Assembly: GCA_029721435.1 (NCBI GenBank)
Contig: CM056576.1
Location: 65,243,876 to 65,307,875 of the forward strand
From: Gymnothorax reevesii
Taxonomy: Eukaryota; Chordata; Actinopteri; Anguilliformes; Muraenidae
Reading direction: 5' to 3'
Length of the DNA: 64,000 bases
A program made the position numbers and the translations under genes. Each line of letters starts with the position of its first letter. The first letter of the stretch is position 1. The notes beneath the pieces are model-generated. The model saw nothing but the letters and a program-made list of their open reading frames with translations. It was not told the origin of the DNA and did no database searches. Shown piece after piece: positions 1 through 10,741 of the stretch.

Positions 1-330
1 GTCCGATTCCGGCAGCGAAACAACAGGTAGAAGCTCAGTAGAGACGGAACAACCAAGCCCAGCAACAGACTGTAGCCCAGCAAGGACAGAGCAGCAAACA
101 GACCCAGCAGCTGATCGGAGAGGGCCGCGATTGCAGAAATAGCGGGTAACCTTCCAATACCCACAGCAAAGCAACAGGCTGTAGCTGAATAGAGAAGAAA
201 CAACGAAACCCAGCAGCTGATCGCCGAAGGCAGCAGGCAGGTAGCAGTGGAGCAAGTCGCAGAGTCGGTCGGCCGCCAGTGGAGAAGACTTGCCAGAGAA
301 GATCCCACTGATTTTTTTTTTTCAATCCAT
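1..330. repeat. GC-rich, internally repetitive block
   Basis: This block is much richer in G+C than the AT-rich DNA after it. It contains degenerate repeats of a motif like CCCAGCAGCTGATCG (near 101 and 213) and variants of AACAGACTGTAGC (near 64 and 176). It ends at a short T run (312-321), after which composition changes sharply. It could be the edge of a retroelement or a degenerate minisatellite that starts outside the window. A 99-codon minus-strand frame covers it, but repeat-derived open frames of this size are expected and I do not call it a gene. Confidence 0.35.
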
Positions 331-728
331 ACATATTGATTTAAAGTATTTCAAATGATAGCAAAGAGAATATTCAAATAACTCTATAAGAACCTAAGTA
401 CAAAGCACAATAAAAACACTATAAAAAAGACTCTATTCAAAGGACAAACAAACGAGTAAACGTGCATGCTGCCATCTTGGATTCGGGGGCCATACTAACT
501 AGATTGCAAAGGACCCTGAGATGTGACAACTGAAATGCCAACGTTACAGCATGAGGTTAAAGCGCAGCTTGTAAACTCAGGATCTGTTCAGAGAATGTTG
601 CTAGCTAGTTGAGGTAATGCGTACATTATACCTACTCAGCCAGCATAATTTGACATGTACAGTAGCCAACTAGCTTGCTACAGAGTTACATGAAAAATGG
701 GCCACTTAACGCCACGGTAACGCCATGT
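331..728. other. AT-rich DNA, no feature seen
   Basis: Between the GC-rich block and the ~1.1 kb duplication I see only AT-rich sequence with scattered TAGCTAGC runs. No coding frame, inverted repeat or recognisable element stands out. Confidence 0.5.
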
Positions 729-2237
729 AGCTCTGTAGCTAGCTAGCTGGTTATTGTGAAATGAAGGTATACGCAAGTAACGTTAGTGTAGTACACTTCA
801 ACACAGCCAGAAACACAAAGCAAATATCATTAGCATAACTACCGGTAAAATCAAACTTTACCAGACTTTGACTGAATTTCAATGTTATCTGCTAGAAGTA
901 ATGTGCAGTCCTGCTGGATTGTACAGGACTGTGGGAAGCAGTGCATTTTTGCACATTAATTTAGAATGATGCAACTTCACAGATTTAACCAAATTTTAAT
1001 AAGCTTGTCTGCTATACTGTATCTGTTGATGTGCAGTATTAGAAAGTAATGGCTCGAGCCATTGTGAGACTTTGAGTATGAAAGGGTCGTGATTTGTTCT
1101 CTCACTTCCATTATGGCCATATTAGCCTACTATTGCAAGGAATATTTTTTTCCCAGGATAAGCAACGTACAGTCTTACTAGATTGTACAGAACCCTGCGA
1201 TGCAGTGCGTTCTTGGATACTAATTAGGTATGAGGCAACCTCACTTATTTTCAGTACATGTACTGTTAATGAAATTGATATTTTTGATGGTCAAGTAAAA
1301 AGGAAAACCAAAAAGCCAATGTTGCAGCCTACTATCAGGCTGCTAGTGCCACTTGTGTATTAAGGATCTGTTTAGGATATGTATTTCCCTGGTAAATGTT
1401 ATGGCTTACGTTGTTCATATCTTGCTTGCATAATTTGATTTGTACAGTAGTCAGCTAGCTAGCTACAGGGCTACATGAACACACAATGTTTAATGGCACT
1501 GTTTGGGGTTACATTGAGTTTTATACCCGCTTAACTTAAGGGGTATAGCATCAGCTTGTTAACTGGCAGCAGGTATTCTGTACTGCCTGAACACAACAAC
1601 GCAAAGCAAGCTAACTGAAATGTTAACTGTCTGGCTGTCACTTCAGTATTACCTTAACCTGAGATATCACAATATACTCATGGTCAGTTTTTAAACTAAG
1701 TATAATATTACTGGACCAAATGTAGCCACATACACAACAGAGCTACAAGAAAACCGTGGCGTTAAGCAGCTAATTTTTCATGTCGCTCTGTAGCTACATG
1801 GCTACTGTACATGTAAAATGAGGTTATAAGTAAGTAACATTAGTGCAGTGGACTTCAACTGAGGGAGAAACACAAAACAAACTTTTATTGCATAACTATT
1901 GGTGTAATCAAGCCTTAATCAGGCTTTGACTGCATCGCCAATGTTTTTATGAATACGCTAGTTAGCTTTGTTAGCAAGCTAACTGATAGAATCAACATGC
2001 AGTCCCATTGCATTGTATCGGACCATGCAATGTGGTGCATTTTTACATATTAATTTAGTATGATACATTTTCACAAATTTAGCCACATTTTTATCAGTTC
2101 ATTTGCGACACTATATCTGTTAACCTGCAAAAAAGGTTATGGGTCATATCATTCTTGAGATGTTGAGTATGAAAGGATCCTGACTTACTCAACCACTCAC
2201 TTCCATTATGGCCATATTAGCCAGCTATGGCAGGGAA
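729..2237. repeat. Old tandem duplication, unit about 1.1 kb
   Basis: Roughly 729-1140 and 1778-2237 are diverged direct copies. Both contain, in the same order, a GTAGCTCTGTAGC-like motif, an 'ACAGCCAGAAACACAAA'-like stretch, a GTGCAGTCC...ATTGTA block, 'ACATTAATTTAG.ATGAT', and finally the shared string CACTTCCATTATGGCCATAT (1103 and 2198, about 1095 bases apart). A third, shorter copy of the GTACAGTC...GATTGTACAG block lies at about 1168-1265. The copies differ by many substitutions and indels, so the duplication is old. No coding potential is evident. Confidence 0.6.
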
Positions 2238-3144
2238 AATTGTTGTGATTTCACGACGAAGGTGGATTGAACTTCAGAGACACTGTCACCATGCAGTTTA
2301 AAACACAAGCACCGGCAAAAAACACTGATACACACCAATACCATGACAGGCGCAAGCTTTTAGACCTGTCGCTCAGTGCTTTAAGTGGAAAAAAAGAGGT
2401 GCCGGTACTCCCCCTTTTCAATTGTTGGCAGGTAAATTACGTTGGCGGTGGGCAGTTGGTACCAGCAGATCATTAAGTGAAACATTCAAATACTAGAGCA
2501 TGATGCTGATTTTAAGAAAAATTGTTTAAAAACTTCACAAAGAGTTTTAACAAGTGTTTTCTTGTTAAAATCCATTCATACAAACACACCACCAACACAG
2601 ACTTTCCACTGATTGTGGGGGATTCATCAATCAGCGCACAGTATTTTCGTCTGTTTTAGACAATGTCATCAGCCACTTTTTTTGTAATCATGCTAGCTAG
2701 CTAATAGTTGAAGAAACCAATATGGCGTTCAGTGCACCACACTCTCCTGTTTCCCATATGATACAACGTGTAGATATGACGGAGCAATCTGATCAGCCAA
2801 TTAGACATTTAGAATGTTCTCAAATGAGCAAGACAGTACGGGTAGCCTGTGGTCAAATGAAAAATACCTCATCACCGAAAATATTACACCGTCTATCTTA
2901 GGTGCCAACGTCATTGATTTAATTAATTTGTCAATTTGTTTGCATTTGTGCATTGAAATTAACAATTTATAAATCAACAGATCTGTGAAAACTGCTTATT
3001 TCAGAGGTAATTTGATAATAGTCTAAAAAGGTGATTAGCGAAAGCCTCCGAAGGTGGGGTTGAAATTATGTAACTCTGTTCAGCCTTAATGTTGCTGGTT
3101 ACTTTTGCTGCTTGGCCACATTAATCGGAGATAACGTTAATTAA
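2238..3144. other. Non-coding DNA, no feature seen
   Basis: I see no recognisable gene, element terminus or repeat here. Short open frames (for example 2267-2476) show no domain and no coding-like composition. Confidence 0.5.
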
Positions 3145-3264
3145 GCATTATTACACGCAAGGGTGTGCTTGACCATCATTCTTGTCACGACGGTGATGCG
3201 GCTTCGTCAGCATCATCGAAGTGACAAGAATGACGGTCAAGCACACCCTTGAGTGTAATAATGC
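3145..3264. repeat. 120-bp near-perfect palindrome
   Basis: The 44-base arm 3145-3188 is the reverse complement of 3221-3264 with two mismatches, around a 32-base spacer that is itself partly self-complementary (GATGC...GCATC). The outer ends are GCATTATTACAC and GTGTAATAATGC. It would fold into a long hairpin. It may be a foldback MITE; a TTAA lies just left at 3138-3141, but I could not find a matching target duplication on the right. Confidence 0.85.
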
Positions 3265-3515
3265 GATTACAGAACTATTACCACCAAAATAAAATGTATA
3301 ATCAAAATTAATTCATATTGAGGGCATTTCGCTCTCAAAATATAAAAGTTTTTTGAGAGTATTCTCCCTGTTTCCATAGAAATACATGAGTTCTGACGTT
3401 GTCACAACTAGTCCTTTTGAGCCAGCCAATTTGGGCTTATGTTTTCGAGACATTGTGATTTCCCAAAACTGAATAAATACCGCACATAGCAACACAAAAC
3501 TGCTTTGCTAGCTAA

Positions 3516-3954
3516 GGCCAGGACTACATGAATACGATATATTTCTAAACGCACATTTTTCTGTCCGATTGGGCCTCTCAACCACATGAACACTGCAATT
3601 TCACCCACATAAATGGTTATATTTTTAAACGGATAAAAAAGTGGAGAAAAAAAATATATCCGATTCAGTGGATCCATGAAACGAGGTTAAACTGATCTGG
3701 TGTTGATGCGATGACGTCAACCACCAAGCGACAAGCCGTTCACACGTGCGCAAAACTTTCTTCTTCTTTGGTATTTTACATTTTCTAATCGCCACGTATC
3801 GGTTGGGGAATGGCATTGCATGCTTCAGAGGCGATCGTTTTCAGTTTTGCCTCTTCGTGTGGACAGAGATATTTCTGTGGTGTGGATAGAGTTTTTTTTA
3901 AACGAGGAAGAAAATATCCGCTTAAAAAAAATTCAGATTCATGTAGTCCAGGCC
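3516..3954. mobile_element. PIF/Harbinger-type MITE, 439 bp
   Basis: The ends are inverted repeats: left GGCCAGGACTACATGAAT, and the right end read on the minus strand GGCCTGGACTACATGAAT. The element is flanked on both sides by TAA (3513-3515 and 3955-3957), the three-base target duplication of PIF/Harbinger elements. There is no transposase, so it is non-autonomous. Terminal GGCC and a TWA target duplication also occur at 13907-14438 and in the large element at 38290-52307, though the internal sequences differ. Confidence 0.85.
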
Positions 3955-3957
3955 TAA

Positions 3958-4750
3958 ATCAAGCTGTAACTAGAATATCCGCTCGAAATTTTTTCATGGA
4001 CTGATAGTTATACTTCTGCCGACATCAGTCATTTTTAAGCTAACAGGTGCTGTAACAACGACTCAGCTCATCTTTATCAAAGAAATATATTAACGGTTAT
4101 ATTTAAATATAGGCAACGGCTTTCCAGTGTCGGCGCCAGAACAAAAATCTATCTTTTAATAAACTCACCTGCAGATGTTTCATTTCAGATGGGGGTGTGT
4201 CACTCGAATGAATATAATGGAGAAATGTGAGCCATTTTCTTTTAAATTAAAGGGTCTGGTGCCGTATTTTCAACACATATATAACTGGAATGCACATAAG
4301 AATAATAACCAATGGGTTATTTTGCATGCCACCGTTCCATAATAAAGTTATTGGGAGTGTTGTTTTACTCATCACACTCAACGTTAGAGCGGCCGATTGG
4401 TTGAATTGAATAATGTCGACGAATGGCCTACAAACACCATCATGAACTGGTTATCTGTCGGAAGGACGTAACGTAATGTGAATGGGCGAACAGTAAAGTC
4501 GTCTGTTCTGTTCTCTAGGCAGCTGGCATTGGTTTATGTATTTGTTTGTGGGTATTTTGAGGCTTAATATCGATTCCATGAAAGTTAATCGTTTGAAATA
4601 TCATCTAGCATGCAAGTTATTATTGAACTCAGCTATGCCTGCCACCGCGTGGCAAGTGTGCCGGTCAACATTTCAAGCAGTCAGAGATGATCAAGTTCCA
4701 CTCATGGCAAGTAGCTAGCTAGCATGATTACAAACACTCTCACCAAATTA
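3958..4750. other. Non-coding DNA, no feature seen
   Basis: AT-rich sequence without a recognisable gene or element end. A small hairpin (AATAACCAATGGGTTATT near 4308) is the only structure noticed. Confidence 0.45.
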
Positions 4751-5291
4751 GCTAGGTAGCAAAAACCCGTCTCTCCGCAGCAACACCCATCCACAATGAG
4801 TCCGATCTGTAGCCAACGTTGCTTGCTAGTTGCCATTGATCATTCGCGATGAGACTGCCAATGCACCACGCGGCTCGCTCAAATAATGTTTGAAAGACAT
4901 GCCACTCCTCCTTGAGATCTCCTTGCGAGTGAACATCTTGTGAGTAAAGGGACAGGCGAGTGGCGCGTACTAGTGCACGTTGGGTAATGTAGTATAGCCA
5001 TAGGATCATGAATCGCTATGAGAGAAATAGAGCAGGACAGGGTACTACGAGCTCGTGTGAAGGCCCAGTACACCCTAAAAAGTCTCAATACGCCGGAGGC
5101 TAAAATCTGGAAGTGCTGGTACTCCGTACTGGTGCGTTCCGGCCCACTTAAAGCGCTGCTGTCGCTGTTAACAGCTTGTGCTTTCCTTGTCGTCTTCGGT
5201 CCAAAAAAATGGCAGCTGTTTTTGGTCCAAAAACCATAGTTGACTTGTAGGACCACAAAACACACTCGCACTATATTACTGCATAAACCAG

Positions 5292-5339
5292 ATGACGACA
5301 GGCCCAGATAACTTGGTGGCACTTTCGGACAATGAGGAG
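5292..5339 (+). CDS. Possible host first coding exon (speculative)
   Basis: The preceding ~500 bases have more CpG and G+C than their surroundings, as a promoter might. An ATG at 5292 opens exactly 16 codons (MTTGPDNLVALSDNEE) that end in phase 0 at a good splice-donor match, GAG|GTATGG (donor G at 5340). The acidic end and donor position look like a first exon. However, the bases before the ATG (CCAG) are not a strong start context, and no downstream exon could be recognised, because the following sequence is transposon. A chance match is quite possible. Confidence 0.22.
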
Positions 5340-5441
5340 GTATGGAATTAGTTTTGCATAATTAAGCTTAAAAGCTTATATCTGTTGATGCAGTAGTAAA
5401 TGGTTGTAGCTGACACAATCAAACTGATTTCTGCGGAAGCA

Positions 5442-6090
5442 TATAGCTAACAATATTGAAATGAAAATAAAAATACATCCTCAGAAATGTGTTTCCATTT
5501 TAAAGATGCGAACGCATTATTTGTATCATAATGAAAATGAGAATATAATTCTACACTTTGCGTTCTCATTTTCAAGTCCATGTATGCAATTTCCATGTAT
5601 GCAATCAAAAATAAAAAAGCATTCCCCATTTGCTTTATAACTTGCAAAAAGTGCATCGCCATGTCACAAACAAAAACAAAACAAAACACAAATCTTATAA
5701 TGCAAATACATTAGAATGCCTTTTCTTTTTCAAGGAGTAAGGGCATTATTTGTACCATCATGAAAATGAAAGCTTAAGGTTAAGTCTGCATTTTCATTTT
5801 CAAGTCCATGAATGCACTTTTTATATAAATTGAAAATTAAAATACAAATAAAAATGCAAATTGGGAACGTAAGAAGTGCTCCAACATAAACAAAAATAAA
5901 CTGAAAACTCAAAACTGATAATGAAAATGCCTTCTCGGAAATGCTTCTTCTTTTTCAAGAAATAAATGCATTTTGTGTCTCATAGTCAAAATGATAATAC
6001 AGTTACCCATTGCGATTTCACTGCCATGGCACTACGCACTTTTTCTAAAAATATTAAACTGAAAATACATCTTTGAGGAGGTGGGACTTT
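5442..6090. repeat. Left arm of foldback-type element
   Basis: This arm is an inverted copy of 13310-13701. The outermost shared part reads TATAGCTAACAATATT here and TATAGCTGACAATATT on the minus strand at 13701. It is built from about three tandem subunits of roughly 225-240 bases (starting near 5475, 5712 and 5930). Each has a CATTATTTGTATCATAATGAAAATGA-like core followed by TTTTCAAGTCCATG. Long inverted arms made of tandem subrepeats are typical of foldback-like DNA transposons. Confidence 0.7.
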
Positions 6091-7140
6091 CTCCCATGAC
6101 TTGGAATGAATTGGACACTAATACAAAGTGGTCTCTTTGGATGTCACTTAGTCCATTTTTGGCTAGCTGATATGTGGGTGATGTCACATAAACCCAGTCG
6201 TCCGCTATAGTATGATTCACTTCAGGCATAACGTTATTTTATTTTGATGGCGAATGTAAATTCTTTTGTTATGGGGGGTAGGAGTGGGAAAATAATCTCA
6301 AAATATTGACTGCACGGTCTGCAATGGAGGGCAGTAGGATCTTGACAAAAATAAAGTTGACTGATATTCATGGGAAATGTTCTGATCTGCGCAAAAAAGT
6401 ATTTAGCCAAAATGCCTGTCACTGAACGCAAAAAAATGGCAAGATTCTGGGGCAGAACTGCTTATTCTGCTTAATTTCAGTATTAGCCAGTCTACCTTAC
6501 ATTTGGCTGTAGATAACCTTTTTGGACATTCGTTGAATTTTTGCATGTTACTGACTCAGCTGACATGATGTAGATTTCTCCTTGAGTAAACTAACTAATC
6601 TTATTAATTAGTAAGCTAATACTAACGGAGGCTATATTCTTGAAGGCAGACACAGAACTTCATTCATGACATTGCCCAAATCTGTTAATTCTTGTGTGCT
6701 CATTAGCTCTCAGTCCTCACTAAAAATTCTAATCTTTTGTTAAGGGCTACTCACATTACACAATGTAGTTGATGTATCTTCTCGTTTTTACCCCAGGCAA
6801 AAAGGTGTAATGCTCAAGCCTTCCCAAAAACCTGGCACGGACACAACGGTAGGAAATCACAGCTGAGGGATATACTATGAAACAATTTCAACATTAACTA
6901 GGCTTTCTTTGAGTCAGCTGGCTCGACAAACCCCAAACTCGAAAGCAGAGACACCGTAAGTTACCACAGCAGGGTAAAGAGAGCCAGCATTGTGACACTG
7001 AAAACCCCAGCTTTACGCGCAACATACCCCGTTAGCCAAATCATGGTTCATGTTGTATCTAGTCTGACCAGCCAGAAGTACAGCCACTTAAGTTTCAAGG
7101 CTAATAGAAAGTGAATTTATGTGTGACAGATTATAAAAGA
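6091..7140. other. Interior of foldback-type element
   Basis: Unique AT-rich sequence between the left arm and the Rex3 insertion. I see no open frame with a recognisable domain. If the arms at 5442-6090 and 13310-13701 belong to one element, this is its interior and Rex3 landed next to the right arm. Confidence 0.4.
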
Positions 7141-7145
7141 CACTG

Positions 7146-8339
7146 GTGAACGAGAGGGTCGCTGCCCTGCGCCTTTGGGTCGGGGACAGGTGCCTCACTG
7201 TCCTTTCAGCTTATGGGCCGAATGGCAGTGCAGAGTACCCGACCTTCTTGGAGTCCCTGGGAGGGATACTGGAAAGTGCCCCAACTGGGGATTCCATCGT
7301 TCTGCTGGGGGACTTCAATGCCCACGTAAGCAGTGACAGTGTTACCTGGAGGGGCGTGATTGGGAGGAACGGCCTCCCCGATCTGAACCCGAGTGGTGTT
7401 CTGTTATTGGACTTCTGCGCTAGTCACACTTTGTCCATAACAAACACCATGTTCAAACATAAGGGCGTCCATCAGTGCACGTGGAACAAGGACCCCCGAG
7501 GCCGGGGGTCAATGATCGACTTTGTGGTCATGTCCTCTGATCTTTGGCCGTATGTCGTAGACACTCGGGTGAAGAGAGGGACTGATCACCACCTGGTGGT
7601 GAGTTGGATCTGCTGGCGGAGGAGGAAGCTGGTCAGACTTGGCAGGCCCAAACGGGTTGTGAGGGTCTGTTGGGAACGTCTGGCGGAACCCTCTGTCAGA
7701 GGGGTTTTCAACTTTCACGTCCGAGAGAGCTTTGACCAGATCCCAAGGGAGGCTGGAGACATTGAGTCTGAATGGACCATGTTCTCCACCTCCATTGTTG
7801 ATGCGGCTGTTCGGAGCTGTGACCGTAAGGTTTCTGGCGCCTGTCGCAGCAGCAATCCCCGAACCCAGTGGTGGACACCGGAAGTAAGGGATGCCGTCAA
7901 GCTGAAGAAGGAGTCCTATCGAGCTTGGTTGGCTCATGGGACTCCTGAGGCAGCTGACAGGTACCGGCAGGCTAAGCGTGCTGCGGCCTGGGTGGTGGCA
8001 GAAGCAAAAACTTGGGTATGGGAAAAGTTCGGGGAGGCCATGGAAGAGGATTATCGGTTGGCCCCGAAGAGGTTCTGGCAAACCGTCCGGCGCCTCAGGA
8101 GGGGAATGCAGTGCCCTACCAACACTGCTTACAGTGGAGGTGGGGAGCTGTTGACTTCAACTGGGGATATTGTCGGCCGGTGGAAAGAATACTTCGAGGA
8201 TCTCCTCAATCCTACTGTCACGCCTTCCATAGAGGAAGCAGAGGCTGGGGACCCAGAGGCTGATTCATCCATCACTCGGGCTGAAGTCACTGAGGTAATT
8301 CAGAAGCTCCTTGGTGGCAAGGCACCGGGGGTGGATTAG
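7146..8339 (+). pseudogene. Rex3 endonuclease C-terminal part and linker to RT
   Basis: An open frame of 397 codons. The first ~150 residues carry endonuclease/exonuclease/phosphatase motifs: LLGDFNAH (about residues 57-64), the CTWNK and SMIDFVV motifs, and a final TDHHLVV with the catalytic Asp-His pair (about 145-151). The N-terminal third of the endonuclease is missing because of 5' truncation, so the ATG at 7146 is not a natural start. The rest is the basic linker before the reverse transcriptase (ending [10 protein letters not shown]). The frame then stops at a TAG (8337-8339) inside what should be continuous coding sequence. Confidence 0.85.
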
Positions 8340-9439
8340 ATCCGCCCTGAGTACCTCAAGTCTCTGGATGTTGTAGGGCTGTCTTGGTTGACACGCCTTT
8401 GCAACATCGCGTGGCAGTCGGGGACAGTGCCTCTGGACTGGCATACCGGGGTGGTGGTCCCTCTTTTTAAGAAGGGGGACCGGAGGGAGTCCTCCGACTA
8501 TAGGGGATCACACTCCTCAGCCTCCCGGGTAAAGTCTATTCCAGGGTGCTGGAGAAAAGAATTCGGCCGATAGTCAAACCCCGGATTCAGGAGGAACAAT
8601 GCAGTTTTCGTCCTGGTCGTGGAACACTGGATCAGCTCTATACTCTTCGCAGGGTGCTTGAGGGTTCATGGGAGTTTGCCCAACCAGCTCACATGTGTTT
8701 TGTGGGCTTTGAGAAAGCATTCGACCGTGTCCCTCGTCGCATTCTGTGGAAGGTGCTTTGGGAGTATGGAGTCCGGGGCCCTCTACTAAGGGCTGTGCGG
8801 TCTCTGTGTGACCGGAGCAGTAGCTTGGTTCGCATTGCCGGCAGTAAGTCAGACCTGTTTCCGGTGCATGTTGGACTCAGGCAGGGCTGCCCTCTGTCAC
8901 CGGTTCTGTTCATTATTTTTATGGACAGAATTTCTAGGGGCAGCCAGGGGCCGGAGGGAGTCCGGTTCAGGGACCAGCGGATCTCATCTCTGCTTTTTGC
9001 AGATGATGTCCTGTTGGTTCCTTCGAACCTGGACCTTCAGCATGTACTGGGGCGGTTTGCAGCCGAGTGCGAAGTGGCTGGGATGAGAATCAGCACCTGC
9101 AAGTCTGAGGCCATGGTTCTCAACCGGAAAAAGGTGGCTTGCCCCCTCCGGGTTGGAGGAGAGCTCCTGCCTCAAGTGGAGGAGTTTAAGTATCTTGGGC
9201 TCTTGTTCACTAGAGAGGGAAGGATGGAGCATGAGATTGACAGACGGATCGGTGCAGCGGCAGCAGTAATGCGGTCATTGTACCGATCTGTTGTGGTGAA
9301 GAGGGAGCTGAGCCGAAAGGCGAAGCTCTCAATTTACCAGTCAATCTACGTTCCTACCCTCACCTATGTCATGACCGAAAGAACGAGATCTCGGATACAA
9401 ATGAAATGGGTTTCTTCTGCAGGGTGGCGGGGCGCTCCC
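8340..9439 (+). pseudogene. Rex3 reverse transcriptase, broken
   Basis: After the stop, coding continues as RPEYLKSLDVVGLSWLTRL and includes VVVPLFKKGDRRESSDYRG. A single-base frameshift near 8505-8515 moves it into the frame that runs from 8546 to the insertion point. Visible RT motifs are FRPGRGTLDQL, GLRQGCPLSPVLF and the catalytic FADDVLLV (near 8996). Motif A reads FVGFEKAFD, so the expected catalytic Asp is Gly here. Together with the stop, the frameshift and a small deletion near 9365, this makes the copy inactive. Confidence 0.88.
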
Positions 9440-9876
9440 TTTTTTTTTTTTTTTTTCGGCATGATTGTAAATCATTTCATGACAATTTCAACACAACACA
9501 ACATGTATCATGACCGAAAGGGTCGCGGGGGAAGCGAAATCGCTTATCAGAGTCTCGCCCCCAGCTTCCAAAAAAAAACAGTTTGGTTATGGCTAAAATG
9601 TCATAAGGATTATAAATCACAGCAGAGTTAATGTCCATATACGCTATGTTTTAACGTCAGAAAGTAAGATCATGAAATTTATGAATATCATAAGAATTAT
9701 AATTGCAGATTAAGTGAGTGTTCGGAAAACTTACATTCAAATGCCACTCTTGATCCAAAGCGACATTATCCCGAAACCCCATTCTTGATCATTTGATTTG
9801 CTCCAGCTAATTTGGAGTAGATGAGAAGAAGAAATGATACCGGATCTATGCTTGGATCTCTTGATCAGTCCTCATT

Positions 9877-10269
9877 TTAATCACCTGGGTTCACCCTTCC
9901 CTTATCGGATGTAATGACTTCTCGCAGTTTGTCCAGTCCATCGTTGCCTTCCTTAACGTCAAGCCCAATTTTATTGAGCTTTCTGACAAAGGTGGCTATG
10001 CCATTCCAGATTTTCTTTATCCTTTGGTCAATCAAATGCAGTCCAAACCCCAATGATAGCAGACCCACTATCACGAATCCAGTTGTATAGACATCCTCTA
10101 CATCCTTGATGTCCAGGACTGTCAAACACAGCGAACGCCACTTTCCCCATGAATCCATGACGTAACCGGCCGGGAATGTCCCATCCGGGCATGTCGGTTC
10201 TCCAGAACCCGCCCGCCTCCCGGAAATAATTTTGTCGATTGCATTTAACGACCAGCTTATAAGATCCAT
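9877..10269 (-). CDS. LINE-associated small ORF with one transmembrane segment
   Basis: A 130-codon frame, ATG to TGA, between the RT C-terminus and the poly(A) end of the LINE, on the same strand. The start context (AAAATGG) is strong. Residues 1-60 contain two cysteines (27 and 48) and the PDGTFPAGYVMDSW motif. Residues 61-80 (YTTGFVIVGLLSLGFGLHLI) are a clear single hydrophobic span. Residues 81-130 are basic and amphipathic. I do not recognise the family. It is undamaged, although the endonuclease is deleted and the RT is frameshifted. It may be an accessory ORF of this LINE family, or cargo captured from a host or virus; the data do not decide. Confidence 0.6.
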   Translation of the reverse strand: MDLISWSLNAIDKIISGRRAGSGEPTCPDGTFPAGYVMDSWGKWRSLCLTVLDIKDVEDVYTTGFVIVGLLSLGFGLHLIDQRIKKIWNGIATFVRKLNKIGLDVKEGNDGLDKLREVITSDKGRVNPGD

Positions 10270-10389
10270 TTTGGTTCAGCTGTCTGTAATAATGTGCTGT
10301 GAGCTGCCTTTCGGACAGTTAGTCTGAAGCGTCCAGTGACAGGATTCAAATTAACAAGATTGAACATGTTTATAGTTACTCAGATATGC

Positions 10390-10680
10390 TCATTTCAACA
10401 AATATTTGAAGACCTTCAGCTCTCCAGCCATCCTTATATTATCATCAAGTACATTCCATGCCCTGACTCCAGCCACAGATAGGGAATGCTCCCTACCTGT
10501 CGTTCTGACCTTGCTTGATTGTAATAACATCCTACTTCTGGTGTGCTGCATGCAGCCATGCTGAAGAAATAGGTTTTGTACATTTTTGGGCAAGCAATTT
10601 TTATATGCCAAGTAGACAAGTTGCAAGGAGTTGAATTTTACTATATCCTGTAATTTAAGAAGTTTTGCCTTAATAAACAA
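10390..10680 (-). pseudogene. LINE RT C-terminal region
   Basis: 96 codons resembling the C-terminal tail of CR1/L2-like LINE polyproteins: KLQDIVKFNSLQLVYLAYKN, then a Ser/Thr/basic segment ending in GVRAWNVLDDNIR. It is out of frame with the RT frame that ends at 10742, so at least one more frameshift separates them. It ends just before the spacer that precedes the third ORF. Confidence 0.7.
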
Positions 10681-10741
10681 ATCATTTGTATGAGTTCCAT
10701 ACGGAATGCAATAAATAATTCTAAGGGCCTTTTTTTGAAGT

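Noticed and set aside
4879..5322. 147-codon minus-strand frame
   Set aside because: No domain, an overlapping plus-strand frame of similar openness, and composition explained by a GC-richer patch.
7509..8081. 190-codon minus-strand frame opposite Rex3
   Set aside because: Antisense shadow of the Rex3 endonuclease frame.
9507..9525. TCATGACCGAAAG shared between Rex3 (near 9369) and the LINE 3' end (near 9509)
   Set aside because: Only ~13-15 bases match and the contexts differ; it is not a target duplication because it does not sit at the insertion boundaries.
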